Below, piece after piece: positions 9,981-18,098 of a stretch of DNA of 64,000 nucleotides; within the stretch, counting starts at the first letter, position 1, and every line of letters begins with the position of its first letter. The notes beneath the pieces were generated by a model that did not search any database, had not been told where the DNA came from, and saw only the letters and a list, made by a program, of their open reading frames with translations. Source of the DNA: Fulvivirga ulvae (GTDB lineage: Bacteria > Bacteroidota > Bacteroidia > Cytophagales > Cyclobacteriaceae); contig NZ_CP089981.1 in assembly GCF_021389975.1 (NCBI RefSeq), positions 1,010,501-1,074,500 on the forward strand, given 5' to 3'. The position numbers were made by a program, and so were the translations under genes.

Positions 9981-10028
9981 AAAAAACTTCCCTATATGAT
10001 GCTCCGCAAAGTACGAGGGAAGTTTTTT
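9981..10028. terminator. Bidirectional rho-independent terminator
   Basis: The arms AAAAAACTTCCCT (9981-9993) and AGGGAAGTTTTTT (10016-10028) form a 13-bp stem with T runs on either strand. It lies between the convergent propeller gene and the SDR gene. Confidence 0.8.
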
Positions 10029-10138
10029 TTATTTATCAGGATTCGGACTTAAGCCTGATCTGACAATACACGACCTAGACCAGATAAAGCATATCCTTTG
10101 GGCCAAGGGTAGCAGGCATATCCCGGTTGAAGCATGAA

Positions 10139-10933
10139 CTAATCCTTATACGACCCCATAGTCAATTTCACCTGCATAGCCGAGGTTAAAAACCTCTTCA
10201 CAAATATCAGTAAACTGGAGTTGCCTCCTACTACATACTTCGGTTTGGGGTTTTTCGAATTAATAACCTTGTCAATAATATCGGTGACCACGGCAGGATC
10301 CTGGGACTTACTCATATTCGCGCGCACTTTTTCCCTCATTTTTGTCACTTTATCAGCATACGCACTGCCTTCTTTCAGGAATAGCTCAGGTTCTATAGTA
10401 GTTTTAAGGTCATTAGGTTCTATTACTACTACATCGATTCCAAAGGGCCTGAGTTCCATGTTTAAGCTAAAACTAAAAGCTGACAAGGCTGCTTTGGAGG
10501 TAGTATAGCTGGTATAGAAAGGCAACGGAAAAGAAGCAATCAAAGAACTCGTGTTAATGATCAGGCCTTTGCCACGCTTTCGCATCCCGGGCAAAAGTGC
10601 CCGTGTCAACTTAAGTGTCCCGAAAAAGTTTGTGTCAAAGAGGGCTTCAAAAGCCTCATAGGGAATATCCTCAAAAGCACCAAGCTGGGACTGTCCGGCA
10701 TTGTTGATCAGGATGTCTACACCCTCAGGAAATTGGCCTGCCAACTGCACAATACTGTCCGGATCATTAAGATCAAGTGCCAACATAGTAAAGCCATTTT
10801 CTTTGGCCAACTGCTGATCAGGCCTTCTCGATGTACCGTAAACTTTGTATTTTTTATTCCGGCCCAGATGTTTGGCTATGGTTAGCCCTATACCTTTGGA
10901 AGCACCGGTGATCAGCACAGAAGTTGAAGTCAT
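10139..10933 (-). CDS. Short-chain dehydrogenase/reductase, classical SDR
   Basis: A 264-residue NAD(P)-dependent oxidoreductase with a Rossmann fold. The cofactor loop TGASKGIG is at residues 9-16. TSRRPDQ after the second strand, with its basic residues, suggests NADP(H) preference. The NNAG motif is present, as are the active-site Ser in NTSSL and the YTTSK catalytic Tyr/Lys pair. The substrate is unknown. The C-terminal tail is longer than in minimal SDRs, similar to the retinol-dehydrogenase-like group. It appears to be monocistronic. Confidence 0.9.
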   Translation of the reverse strand: MTSTSVLITGASKGIGLTIAKHLGRNKKYKVYGTSRRPDQQLAKENGFTMLALDLNDPDSIVQLAGQFPEGVDILINNAGQSQLGAFEDIPYEAFEALFDTNFFGTLKLTRALLPGMRKRGKGLIINTSSLIASFPLPFYTSYTTSKAALSAFSFSLNMELRPFGIDVVVIEPNDLKTTIEPELFLKEGSAYADKVTKMREKVRANMSKSQDPAVVTDIIDKVINSKNPKPKYVVGGNSSLLIFVKRFLTSAMQVKLTMGSYKD

Positions 10934-10950
10934 TGCGATATAATTAGGAC

Positions 10951-10984
10951 AAAAAAAAGAAGTGCTCCGGTCAAGAGCACTTCC
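10951..10984 (-). terminator. Rho-independent terminator after the TapB-like gene
   Basis: On the minus strand a GGAAGTGCTC/GAGCACTTC hairpin (10959-10984) is followed by a run of eight T (10951-10958). It lies downstream of the minus-strand gene at 11091-11759. Confidence 0.75.
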
Positions 10985-11090
10985 AAGGTCAAAAACTCAA
11001 AATAAATAGGATAAATTCTTAATTCATCCAATAACAACAACACTAATATAACAAATATTGAATAAAAAAGATCGCTGAGAATAATCTTTT

Positions 11091-11759
11091 TTACTCATGC
11101 TTTGTAAGCAGTGTATAACCCATGAGTTTGCCATTGCCGTTATAACTCTCAGAGCGTACAATACCTACATCTTCAGCTATATAATCAATAGCTTTGCTTT
11201 CTCTGCTCATCATCATTTTCATTTTTACGTTGTATGACACTTTAAAAGTGTCAAAGGTTCCGGCGGGTGTGGTTATCTTTTCTTTATTTTCAACTCTCCG
11301 GTCCGTCACATCTACTTTCATGTTCAGGAAGTCTCCACTAAGGGTAATGGCTCCGTCGTCAAGGGTTTTGCCTACAGAAAGGTCCGAAGGCCATTCGAGG
11401 TTGTCCACCTCCACAGTCATATTCATGTCTTTAAAAGCCTGAAGTGACTCTTCAGGAATAAAGCGCTCCATATCCATTTTAATTATTCCGTCCTCACACT
11501 CCAGCTCAACTTCTTTTTCATAAACAAGGTCGTCCTTTTTGTCAAAGCTCTGGAAGTATATGGTGGCTACCCATCCATTTGAACTTTCCTCGAGGGACCT
11601 CAGTTCGTTGACCTGCCGGCCGGTAACTTTATCCTTTGCATTGTATGATGTCAACTCCCATTTGGAACCTTCCTTCAGGTTATAAAATGGATTACATTGG
11701 GTAAACCCCTTACCGAAGCTCAGAATAATAACAATTAATATTACAAATACTCTTTTCAT
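11091..11759 (-). CDS. Exported TapB/DUF3108-like protein
   Basis: A 222-residue protein with a signal peptide ending near GFTQ, then CNPFYNLKEGSKWELTSYNA and the block TTPAGTFDTFKVSYNVKMK. The word order, with 'aGtFdtfkV' near the C-terminal third, is typical of the beta-rich DUF3108/TapB-like proteins common in Bacteroidota. No enzyme motif is seen and the function is unknown. The gene is divergent from the NtrC-type regulator at 12040; the shared spacer holds several inverted repeats. Confidence 0.7.
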   Translation of the reverse strand: MKRVFVILIVIILSFGKGFTQCNPFYNLKEGSKWELTSYNAKDKVTGRQVNELRSLEESSNGWVATIYFQSFDKKDDLVYEKEVELECEDGIIKMDMERFIPEESLQAFKDMNMTVEVDNLEWPSDLSVGKTLDDGAITLSGDFLNMKVDVTDRRVENKEKITTPAGTFDTFKVSYNVKMKMMMSRESKAIDYIAEDVGIVRSESYNGNGKLMGYTLLTKHE

Positions 11760-11814
11760 GTTTGTTAGGTTTAGCAGTTATATGGGACAATAGCATCCCT
11801 GCATTATTTTAATT

Positions 11815-11845
11815 TGATTAACGGATTGATCCTTACCGTTAATCA
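11815..11845. repeat. 10-bp inverted repeat in the divergent spacer
   Basis: TGATTAACGG (11815-11824) and CCGTTAATCA (11836-11845) are perfect complements with an 11-base loop and no T tract. It lies 56 bases upstream of the minus-strand TapB-like gene and could be an operator or a 5'-leader hairpin. Confidence 0.5.
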
Positions 11846-11919
11846 GTAATAAATTTATGTAAGACATTAAAGATTACCAATGGTGTAAAATGAATTAATT
11901 TTCAGTAATTTGTGTTCAT

Positions 11920-11964
11920 TATCGGTCAGTTTTGTACATATAAGAACATACCGATAGTACAAAA
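11920..11964. repeat. Two interleaved inverted repeats upstream of the NtrC-type regulator
   Basis: TATCGGT (11920-11926) pairs with ACCGATA (11950-11956), and TTTTGTAC (11930-11937) pairs with GTACAAAA (11957-11964). The order is A-B-A'-B', so the two hairpins exclude each other. This is seen directly; its function is unknown. Confidence 0.5.
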
Positions 11965-12039
11965 GGCCCATTGCCCCCTATTTTCGCTTTTGGCACTATT
12001 TTTATCTTAAGAATTGGTTAACCTAAATAAGACAACTGC

Positions 12040-13419
12040 GTGGACAAAGAAATCGGCAAAATTTTGATGATAGATGACGATGAAGATGTGCTGTTAGCCG
12101 CAAAACTATTATTGAAGAAGCATGCTCATCAGGTAATAATTGAAAAGAACCCAAAGAAAATTCCTTTCCTGCTCAATAACGACACTTACGATGTTATTCT
12201 TCTGGATATGAACTTCAGCAAAGACATCACCAGTGGCAAAGAAGGCTTCTACTGGTTGAGCCAGATCCTGGAAAAGGACCCCTCAGCAGTAGTAATTATG
12301 ATCACTGCTTTTGGCGATGTGGAAATGGCCGTAAGAGCGCTGAAGGAAGGGGCTACCGACTTTGTATTGAAACCCTGGCAAAATGAAAAACTTTTGGCAA
12401 CCATATCCACTGCCATTAAACTCAACAAGTCATACAAAGAAGTTGATAAGTTAAAGAAAGCCAAGAAGCAGTTAGAGGAGGATATTAATCAACCGTTTAA
12501 GGACATCATTGGGCATAGTAAAGCATTAAAGGAAGTATTTAACCTTATCGATAAAGTTGCCAGAACAGATGCCAACGTGCTGATCCTGGGAGAAAACGGT
12601 ACCGGCAAGGAACTTGTAGCCCGAGCCATTCATCAGCGCTCGCTGAGAAAGGAGAATGGTTTTATCTCGGTAGATATGGGTGCGATTACCGAGTCACTTT
12701 TTGAGAGCGAATTGTTCGGACATAAGAAAGGGTCTTACACAGATGCTAAAGAGGACAGACCAGGCCGTTTTGAAATAGCAAACGGAGGGACACTTTTTCT
12801 TGATGAGATAGGCAATCTAAGTATGCCTCTGCAATCCAAACTTTTGACAGTTTTGCAAAATCGTCAGGTTACAAGGCTTGGCACAAACAACCCCATACCT
12901 ATAGATATCAGGCTTATCTGCGCAACCAACATGCCCGTTCAGGAGATGGTAGCCGATGGCACTTTCAGGCAGGACTTGTTATACAGGATCAATACAGTGG
13001 AGATAAAGCTGCCTCCTCTGCGAGACAGGATCGAAGACATTCCTCTTTTGGCAGACCATTTTGTAGAGATCTACTCAAAAAAATACAGGAAGGAGATCCG
13101 CTCTGTTAATGAAGATACCATTTATAAACTCCAAAAATATGACTGGCCGGGAAACATCCGCGAGCTACAGCATGCGCTTGAACGGGCCATAATAATGAGC
13201 GACAACACTGAACTGGAGCCGGAAGACTTCTTTTTCCTCACCCATAACAAATCATCGTCTCATGATCTCAACACAGATAACCTGAACCTGGATGAGGTTG
13301 AAAGGTCAGTGATTGAAAAGGCTATCAACATTCATAATGGTAATATCTCAAAAGCAGCCAAGGAACTCGGTTTAACCAGGGCCTCTCTGTACAGAAGGCT
13401 TGAAAAACATGGACTTTAG
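12040..13419 (+). CDS. Sigma-54-dependent response regulator, NtrC family
   Basis: A 459-residue regulator starting at GTG 12040. The receiver domain has the acidic pocket DDD at 12-14 and phospho-acceptor D56 (VILLDM). The AAA+ domain has Walker A GENGTGKE near 185-192 and the Walker B-type segment GTLFLDEIGN. The sigma-54 contact loop reads GSYTDA (231-236) instead of canonical GAFTGA. The C-terminal Fis-type helix-turn-helix ends KAAKELGLTRASLYRRLEKHGL. It acts on sigma-54 RNA polymerase, and rpoN is at 44619-46058. The downstream kinase start lies inside this gene, so the two are surely a cognate pair. Confidence 0.93.
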   Translation: MDKEIGKILMIDDDEDVLLAAKLLLKKHAHQVIIEKNPKKIPFLLNNDTYDVILLDMNFSKDITSGKEGFYWLSQILEKDPSAVVIMITAFGDVEMAVRALKEGATDFVLKPWQNEKLLATISTAIKLNKSYKEVDKLKKAKKQLEEDINQPFKDIIGHSKALKEVFNLIDKVARTDANVLILGENGTGKELVARAIHQRSLRKENGFISVDMGAITESLFESELFGHKKGSYTDAKEDRPGRFEIANGGTLFLDEIGNLSMPLQSKLLTVLQNRQVTRLGTNNPIPIDIRLICATNMPVQEMVADGTFRQDLLYRINTVEIKLPPLRDRIEDIPLLADHFVEIYSKKYRKEIRSVNEDTIYKLQKYDWPGNIRELQHALERAIIMSDNTELEPEDFFFLTHNKSSSHDLNTDNLNLDEVERSVIEKAINIHNGNISKAAKELGLTRASLYRRLEKHGL

Positions 13420-14764
13420 TAACACCAGAAAGGCCGTATTATTCAGGGTAGCTACGCTCACCGGCACGATATTCTTATTCTCATGGCTGATCTTCAATAA
13501 TGGCTATTTTGTAACAGAGCTGGTAGTGTTTGTGCTTTTGGGCTTACAGATTATTTCGCTGATCAAGTCACTTGAGAGAAATAATGAAGAGCTGATTAGT
13601 TTTCTGGATTCCATCCGTCATGATGATATATCGCATAATTATAAAACAGATTTTAAAAATGAGGACACCAACCGGCTTAATCATGAGCTTAACAAGGCTC
13701 TAAGGGACCTGCGAGAGGTAAGAAAAGAAAAGGAAGCCGATTTTCAATATCTCAAAAATATTGTACAACATGTAGGGATTGGCCTGATCACCTTCAATCG
13801 GGTGGGCAAAGTTCAGATCATTAACACTGCTGCCAAGAAACTTCTACGGGTAAACAATATTGACAATATCAAGGACCTGTCTTCGGTAAGCGAAAACCTG
13901 GTAGATATCTTTATTCGTCTAAGGACCGGCGGCAGGGACCTTATCCGCCTGGAGATTGGCGGAGATATCGTACAGCTGGCCATCTATGCCATAGAGCTTA
14001 CGCTGCGTGGTGAAGAATTTAAGCTGGTTTCGGTACAAAACATTCAGAATGAGCTGGAAGAAAAGGAAATGGAGGCATGGCAAAACCTGGTACGGGTCCT
14101 CACACATGAAATTATGAACTCGGTAACTCCGATATCATCTCTCGCCAACACTGTGGAAGACGAGCTGAACCATCAGCTAAACAATGATCAGGAAGTTAAC
14201 CATTTTTCCAATGAAGAAATTGCTGACATCCACCTGGCCATTCAAACCATTAAAAAAAGAAGTCAGGGGCTGATTCGGTTTGTGCAGGACTTCAGGAACC
14301 TCACCCACATCCCCAAACCTAAAATAGGTGAGGTCAATGTCAGGGAACTCCTTGAAGAGATGCTTATACTACTTAAAAGAGAAATTGAAGACAATGGGGT
14401 TAAAGCCCATATTAGGGTTGATCCTCCTAGCATGACTATCAACGCCGATAAAGATTTAATAGAACAGGTATTGATCAACCTGATAAAAAATGCCACCCAG
14501 GCCTTTGACGAACAAACCAACCGGCTGGTAGAACTCAATGCATACTTTGATGAAAAAAGTAGGCCGGTAATTAGTGTCAAAGACAACGGAAACGGCATTG
14601 ACGATGAGGCTCTTGAAAAGATATTCATTCCGTTTTTCACCACCAAAAAAAGTGGTTCAGGCATAGGGTTAAGTCTTTCAAGGCAGATCATGCGGCAGCA
14701 TCAGGGTATGCTCGGTGTAAAGTCTAAAATGGATGAAGGCACTGAGTTCTTTTTAAGGTTTTAG
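13409..14764 (+). CDS. Sensor histidine kinase, NtrY/AtoS-like
   Basis: A 451-residue kinase from the ATG at 13409, overlapping the regulator by 11 bases; an upstream TTG at 13400 adds only three residues. Two hydrophobic segments near the N-terminus (about residues 8-45) are followed by a PAS-like region (QYLKNIVQHVGIGLITFNRVG). The H-box is THEIMNSVTP with H233. The ATPase domain has LINLIKNATQAF (N), DNGNGID (G1) and GSGIGLSLSRQI (G2). There is almost no periplasmic loop, so the signal is probably sensed in the membrane or cytoplasm. It should phosphorylate D56 of the partner. Confidence 0.93.
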   Translation: MDFSNTRKAVLFRVATLTGTIFLFSWLIFNNGYFVTELVVFVLLGLQIISLIKSLERNNEELISFLDSIRHDDISHNYKTDFKNEDTNRLNHELNKALRDLREVRKEKEADFQYLKNIVQHVGIGLITFNRVGKVQIINTAAKKLLRVNNIDNIKDLSSVSENLVDIFIRLRTGGRDLIRLEIGGDIVQLAIYAIELTLRGEEFKLVSVQNIQNELEEKEMEAWQNLVRVLTHEIMNSVTPISSLANTVEDELNHQLNNDQEVNHFSNEEIADIHLAIQTIKKRSQGLIRFVQDFRNLTHIPKPKIGEVNVRELLEEMLILLKREIEDNGVKAHIRVDPPSMTINADKDLIEQVLINLIKNATQAFDEQTNRLVELNAYFDEKSRPVISVKDNGNGIDDEALEKIFIPFFTTKKSGSGIGLSLSRQIMRQHQGMLGVKSKMDEGTEFFLRF

Positions 14765-14813
14765 AAAAACCACAATATTTCCTAGATTTACGGATTACTT
14801 TAAACAACAGGAG

Positions 14814-15050
14814 ATGAACATAAGCGAAACCATCACAAAAATATTAGTAGACAAGCTAGGAATAGCTGAGACAGAAGTAACCCCGGATGCCAATTTTGTA
14901 AAAGATCTGGGTATTGATTCTCTGGATTATGCTGAACTGGTGATGGAATTCGAGCAGACTTTTGATATACGTATTCCTGATGAAGATGCTGAAAAGCTCC
15001 AGACCATCAATCAGGCAGTAAATTATATTGACAATAAAATGAAGTCGTAA
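14814..15050 (+). CDS. Acyl carrier protein (standalone, second type)
   Basis: A 78-residue acidic helical protein with the phosphopantetheine site at S36 in LGIDSLDYAELVMEFEQ. Length and helix pattern match AcpP. It is not next to fab genes. Bacteroidota usually keep the main acpP beside fabF, so this copy may serve another acyl chain or a specialised pathway; that is inference. It is preceded by the two-component pair (49-base gap), and no acyltransferase lies nearby. Confidence 0.92.
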   Translation: MNISETITKILVDKLGIAETEVTPDANFVKDLGIDSLDYAELVMEFEQTFDIRIPDEDAEKLQTINQAVNYIDNKMKS

Positions 15051-15080
15051 TCAAAAGGCCACTTTTTGCTGGCTTTTAAG

Positions 15081-15117
15081 AGTTATTCCGGCAACTCCTT
15101 GTGCCGGAACTTTATTC
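15081..15117 (+). terminator. Likely terminator after the ACP gene
   Basis: TTCCGGCA (15086-15093) pairs with TGCCGGAA (15102-15109) with an 8-base loop, followed by CTTTATTCT. A shorter imperfect hairpin lies just before it at about 15053-15078. The stretch from here to 15324 shows no convincing gene. Confidence 0.6.
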
Positions 15118-15324
15118 TATCTACCTAAATGAACGTTAGAAGGCCCCGCAGTGCACTGGAGCCGTTCACAACTAATCTTTTGAAAACAATTCGACCAGCA
15201 TTACCTGCTTTACCCGGTCACCGGCGATTAGCAAAGCCTACAAAAGGGACTCCTGGAAACCCTCACCGACATTCGGAATTATCAAAGAAGGTGTTCATTT
15301 TGACGAAACCCTGTTTTAAAGAGT

Positions 15325-15953
15325 TTAGCAGCAATCATCCGAACAACTCATTGCATTCGTTCTGACTTTCTTAAAGGCTTCTCTCCCTTCTTTAAATGCA
15401 TACCACGCTATACCTATACTCCCTAATGCATCAATATAAGGAACTTGAAAAACTTCGTAGATCAAAGCCGACCCTAGCAGGATGAACGACAGGTAAAAAC
15501 ATGTTTTCGTACAATGGGCATCTGAAATGACCGGCGCGGAATTTAGCTTTTTGCCAACTTTTATTTTGGCTCTGTATAAAAAGTACATAGTAGCGATAGA
15601 AATAGCGGCAATAATGATCCCCGCTTTTGTGGTATGGGGTTTAGCCCCTGTATAAATACTCAGAGCGGCTCCAACGACCAGCCCAAAAACCAGCAGATAA
15701 AAGGCTCCTCCTGTAATTCTCAAGGCTCTACGTTCAAATTTATCTCTGTTTTCTACCGGAGAATATGGGCAATACCAAGACCTGAAATGACCTCCACAAA
15801 ACTATCCGCTCCAAAACCAAACAAGGCCAGTGTTTCATCTTCTGAGCCATAAAAAGTGGAGGCAATACCTTCGATGAGATTATAAATTACAGTGATAAGG
15901 CTTAGATTAAAAGCACGGTTAAGCAGCCCCTTAGATGTTACATCATACTTCAT
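15325..15953 (-). pseudogene. Cation diffusion facilitator-like transporter, disrupted by a frameshift
   Basis: Two adjacent reading frames make one transporter. The first (15753-15953) covers the start, with membrane segments ending in SFVEVISGLGIAHILR before a TAG. The second resumes in another frame with VENRDKFERRALRITGGAFY and runs to the end at 15325, with several membrane helices and a Cys-rich tail (CSDDCC). The intact family reads like GIAHxxxRxxxNPxExRDxFER at this point, so several codons plus a frame are missing. CCGG at the junction would be the scar of a deletion between short repeats. It overlaps the DUF3703 gene by 11 bases, the usual neighbour. A sequencing error cannot be excluded. 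Confidence 0.7.
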
Positions 15954-16332
15954 TAGCCTGATTGAGGATTACCTGAAGGTCGGCAGGTATTTCCATGGGT
16001 TTAAGTGGTGGCACATTGGCACCCCCTGTATTACCTACAGGAACCTTACCAACAAATGACTTAATACCCCCCACAAGCAATCGGGGAATCTGCCCAATAA
16101 CCTCCTTTATACTTTTAATCCGGATCCCGAACTTTAGCATTTCCCAGTGTGCTCTGGAGTGCTGCAGGGGATAAGACTGGCCTATGATGTGTGCCCTTTC
16201 CAGATGGCGCCAGGCAGCAAGCAGGTCACCCGCCTGCATATCAAACCTATAGGCATCCAGCTCCTCCTTAAAATATGGTTTCAGTATATCAGGAATTGAC
16301 CAGTTAAATCTCATTCTTCCGAATTCTATCAT
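15943..16332 (-). CDS. DUF3703 domain protein
   Basis: A 129-residue soluble protein. YFKEELDAYRFDMQAGDLLA, LERAHIIGQSYPLQHSRAHW and the later IGQIPRLLVGG match the DUF3703 family, small proteins commonly encoded with cation transporters in Bacteroidota and Proteobacteria. No catalytic motif is known; a helical, TPR-like fold is possible. Its stop overlaps the start of the CDF-like transporter, which indicates an operon. With the transporter broken, its current role is uncertain. Confidence 0.82.
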   Translation of the reverse strand: MIEFGRMRFNWSIPDILKPYFKEELDAYRFDMQAGDLLAAWRHLERAHIIGQSYPLQHSRAHWEMLKFGIRIKSIKEVIGQIPRLLVGGIKSFVGKVPVGNTGGANVPPLKPMEIPADLQVILNQANEV

Positions 16333-16616
16333 TTAAAATTAGGGAAAATTAATGTGCATCACTTATTGCAAATCACATCAAATACTGGTTCTCAGGTTTG
16401 CTTGCAGCAAATTCTGTTAAACGCTGCACAAATTAATCTCTCACAAGCTGCTCATGATTAAATTCCACACTTCGGAGAAATGCGGGGAATTGTCTCCCTA
16501 AAAAACCGTATCTTAATAGGTATAACCCACTGTCGGAACACGGTATAATTATTGGTTCTGATTAGAAAACATGTAGATGATTACTTAGGGTTTTGATCTA
16601 TTAAAAAAATTACTTT

Positions 16617-18098
16617 TTGCGACACCCCATACACAAAGAAGACTCCGAGACAGATTCGGCAAAAGCCACGACGGCATTACCACATACCTCCATAGCTTTT
16701 GAAAAAAGATGTCTTTATTGCGGTGAGCTTAACAACTCAATAAACTACACTTGTAATTGCAAATTTGAGGATTGGTTCAAAGAATATCGCATATTGGACA
16801 TTCAACCTCTGGTTACCCCTATTTATCGCCGCGAGGTAATCAAGTCATTTCGTAATTACAGTTTTACACACCAACAGGGGATAGCACAATATAAAGCGCT
16901 GCCTTTTCGGGAATGGTACCCGGAGCATCTTGAGCCTATTGGCATGACGCCTCTGCATTATTTAAAAAATCTAAGTAGCCTCTACGGAGCCCGGATTTAC
17001 ATTAAAAATGAGGGCAACAATCCCAGCGGATGTTTTAAAGACCGAGAGACCTTGCTGGCATTATTAAACACAAGGCGTCGTGGTTTGCGCCATGCAGTAA
17101 TCTACTCCTCAGGCAATGCTGCTGCCTCTGCAGCCATTCTGGCCCAAAAGCAAGACATTCAACTCATCACCTTTGTGGCAGGGGATACTTATCCTGAAAA
17201 GATTGAGTTTATCCGAGAGCATGGTTCTGATGTAATCGTAGTTGGTGATGAAAACACCAATTTCGAAACCGGCTTCAGGTTATTTGCGCGTGTAAATGCC
17301 GAAAACATCTTTTCCCGAAGCAAGTTTGACAACTGGTCAGTAAGAAACCCATACCGGGTACATGGAGATAAGACAACTGCCCTGGAGATTGTTAAGCAAT
17401 TCAGCGATAACCCGCTGGTATGTCAGGTACCTGACTATATAATTGTGCCCACGGCTAATGGCAGCTGCCTCGCTGGTATATGGAAAGGTTTCAGAGAGTT
17501 AAAACAGCTTAATATTATTTCAAAATTACCTAAAATAGTCTCGGTTGGTATTAAGGGGGCCAATCCGGTATTTAAGGCAGTAAGGAGGAAGCAAACCGGA
17601 AGACCTGAAAGGTGCGACCTGTCGTTGCTGAATACCGAAGATGCCAATATAGGCAGCACCATACTTGCAGAAGAGGGCTACGACTCTATCGAAGCTGCCA
17701 AAGCTGTAATCTCTTCTGATGGCATCGCGGTTGAAGTTAATAGCGAGGACATTCAAAATACACTCAGAGACTTTTTACAGCAAGAACGCCAACTGGCAGG
17801 AGAACAAGCCGTGCTACCAGAACCTGCCTCGCTCATATCCATTGCGGCCATCAAAAAAATTAAATGTATACAACCTGAAAACACAGTTGTATCAATTATT
17901 ACAGGCCATGGTTTAAAAGCTAAAGAGATGATTGACCAATTATTGTCAGGTTACCCGGACTTGCAGCATTTGGTTGCAGATATAATTAAGAAAAAACAAC
18001 ATGATATATCTTTGGGTTCTATAACAAAAGGAAGACGAAGAGATGTAGCCGCTGACTTTGATGCGGTTGTAAATGTTTTTAATGAGCTAAAAAGGTAA
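16617..18098 (+). CDS. Threonine-synthase-like PLP-dependent enzyme (fold type II)
   Basis: A 493-residue enzyme with an N-terminal zinc-ribbon-like segment (CLYCGELNNSINYTCNC) as in ThrC relatives. The Schiff-base lysine lies in NPSGCFKDRET, in place of the usual GSFKDRG. The phosphate-contact region is YSSGNAAASAAILAQ. The glycine-rich loop is changed to VPTANGSCLAGI. The tail ITGHGLKAKEMI is typical of threonine synthase. The only upstream start is a TTG at 16617, and translation may start later. The stop and the next start share one base (TAATG), so it is coupled to the amidinotransferase-like gene. Threonine synthesis itself is not supported by context; beta- or gamma-replacement on a homoserine-type substrate is an inference. 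Confidence 0.8.
   Translation: MRHPIHKEDSETDSAKATTALPHTSIAFEKRCLYCGELNNSINYTCNCKFEDWFKEYRILDIQPLVTPIYRREVIKSFRNYSFTHQQGIAQYKALPFREWYPEHLEPIGMTPLHYLKNLSSLYGARIYIKNEGNNPSGCFKDRETLLALLNTRRRGLRHAVIYSSGNAAASAAILAQKQDIQLITFVAGDTYPEKIEFIREHGSDVIVVGDENTNFETGFRLFARVNAENIFSRSKFDNWSVRNPYRVHGDKTTALEIVKQFSDNPLVCQVPDYIIVPTANGSCLAGIWKGFRELKQLNIISKLPKIVSVGIKGANPVFKAVRRKQTGRPERCDLSLLNTEDANIGSTILAEEGYDSIEAAKAVISSDGIAVEVNSEDIQNTLRDFLQQERQLAGEQAVLPEPASLISIAAIKKIKCIQPENTVVSIITGHGLKAKEMIDQLLSGYPDLQHLVADIIKKKQHDISLGSITKGRRRDVAADFDAVVNVFNELKR

Noticed and set aside
11920..11964. Classical H-type pseudoknot or known riboswitch
   Set aside because: The third connecting loop would have zero bases, which cannot span the first stem in the usual fold; alternative hairpins or overlapping DNA operators are likelier.
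15129..15365. 78-residue plus-strand ORF downstream of the ACP gene
   Set aside because: Composition is rich in Pro, Arg and His with no domain pattern, it follows a terminator and overlaps the 3' end of the minus-strand transporter. Short coding-like words occur in another frame (a stretch ending FDETLF), but no continuous gene results.
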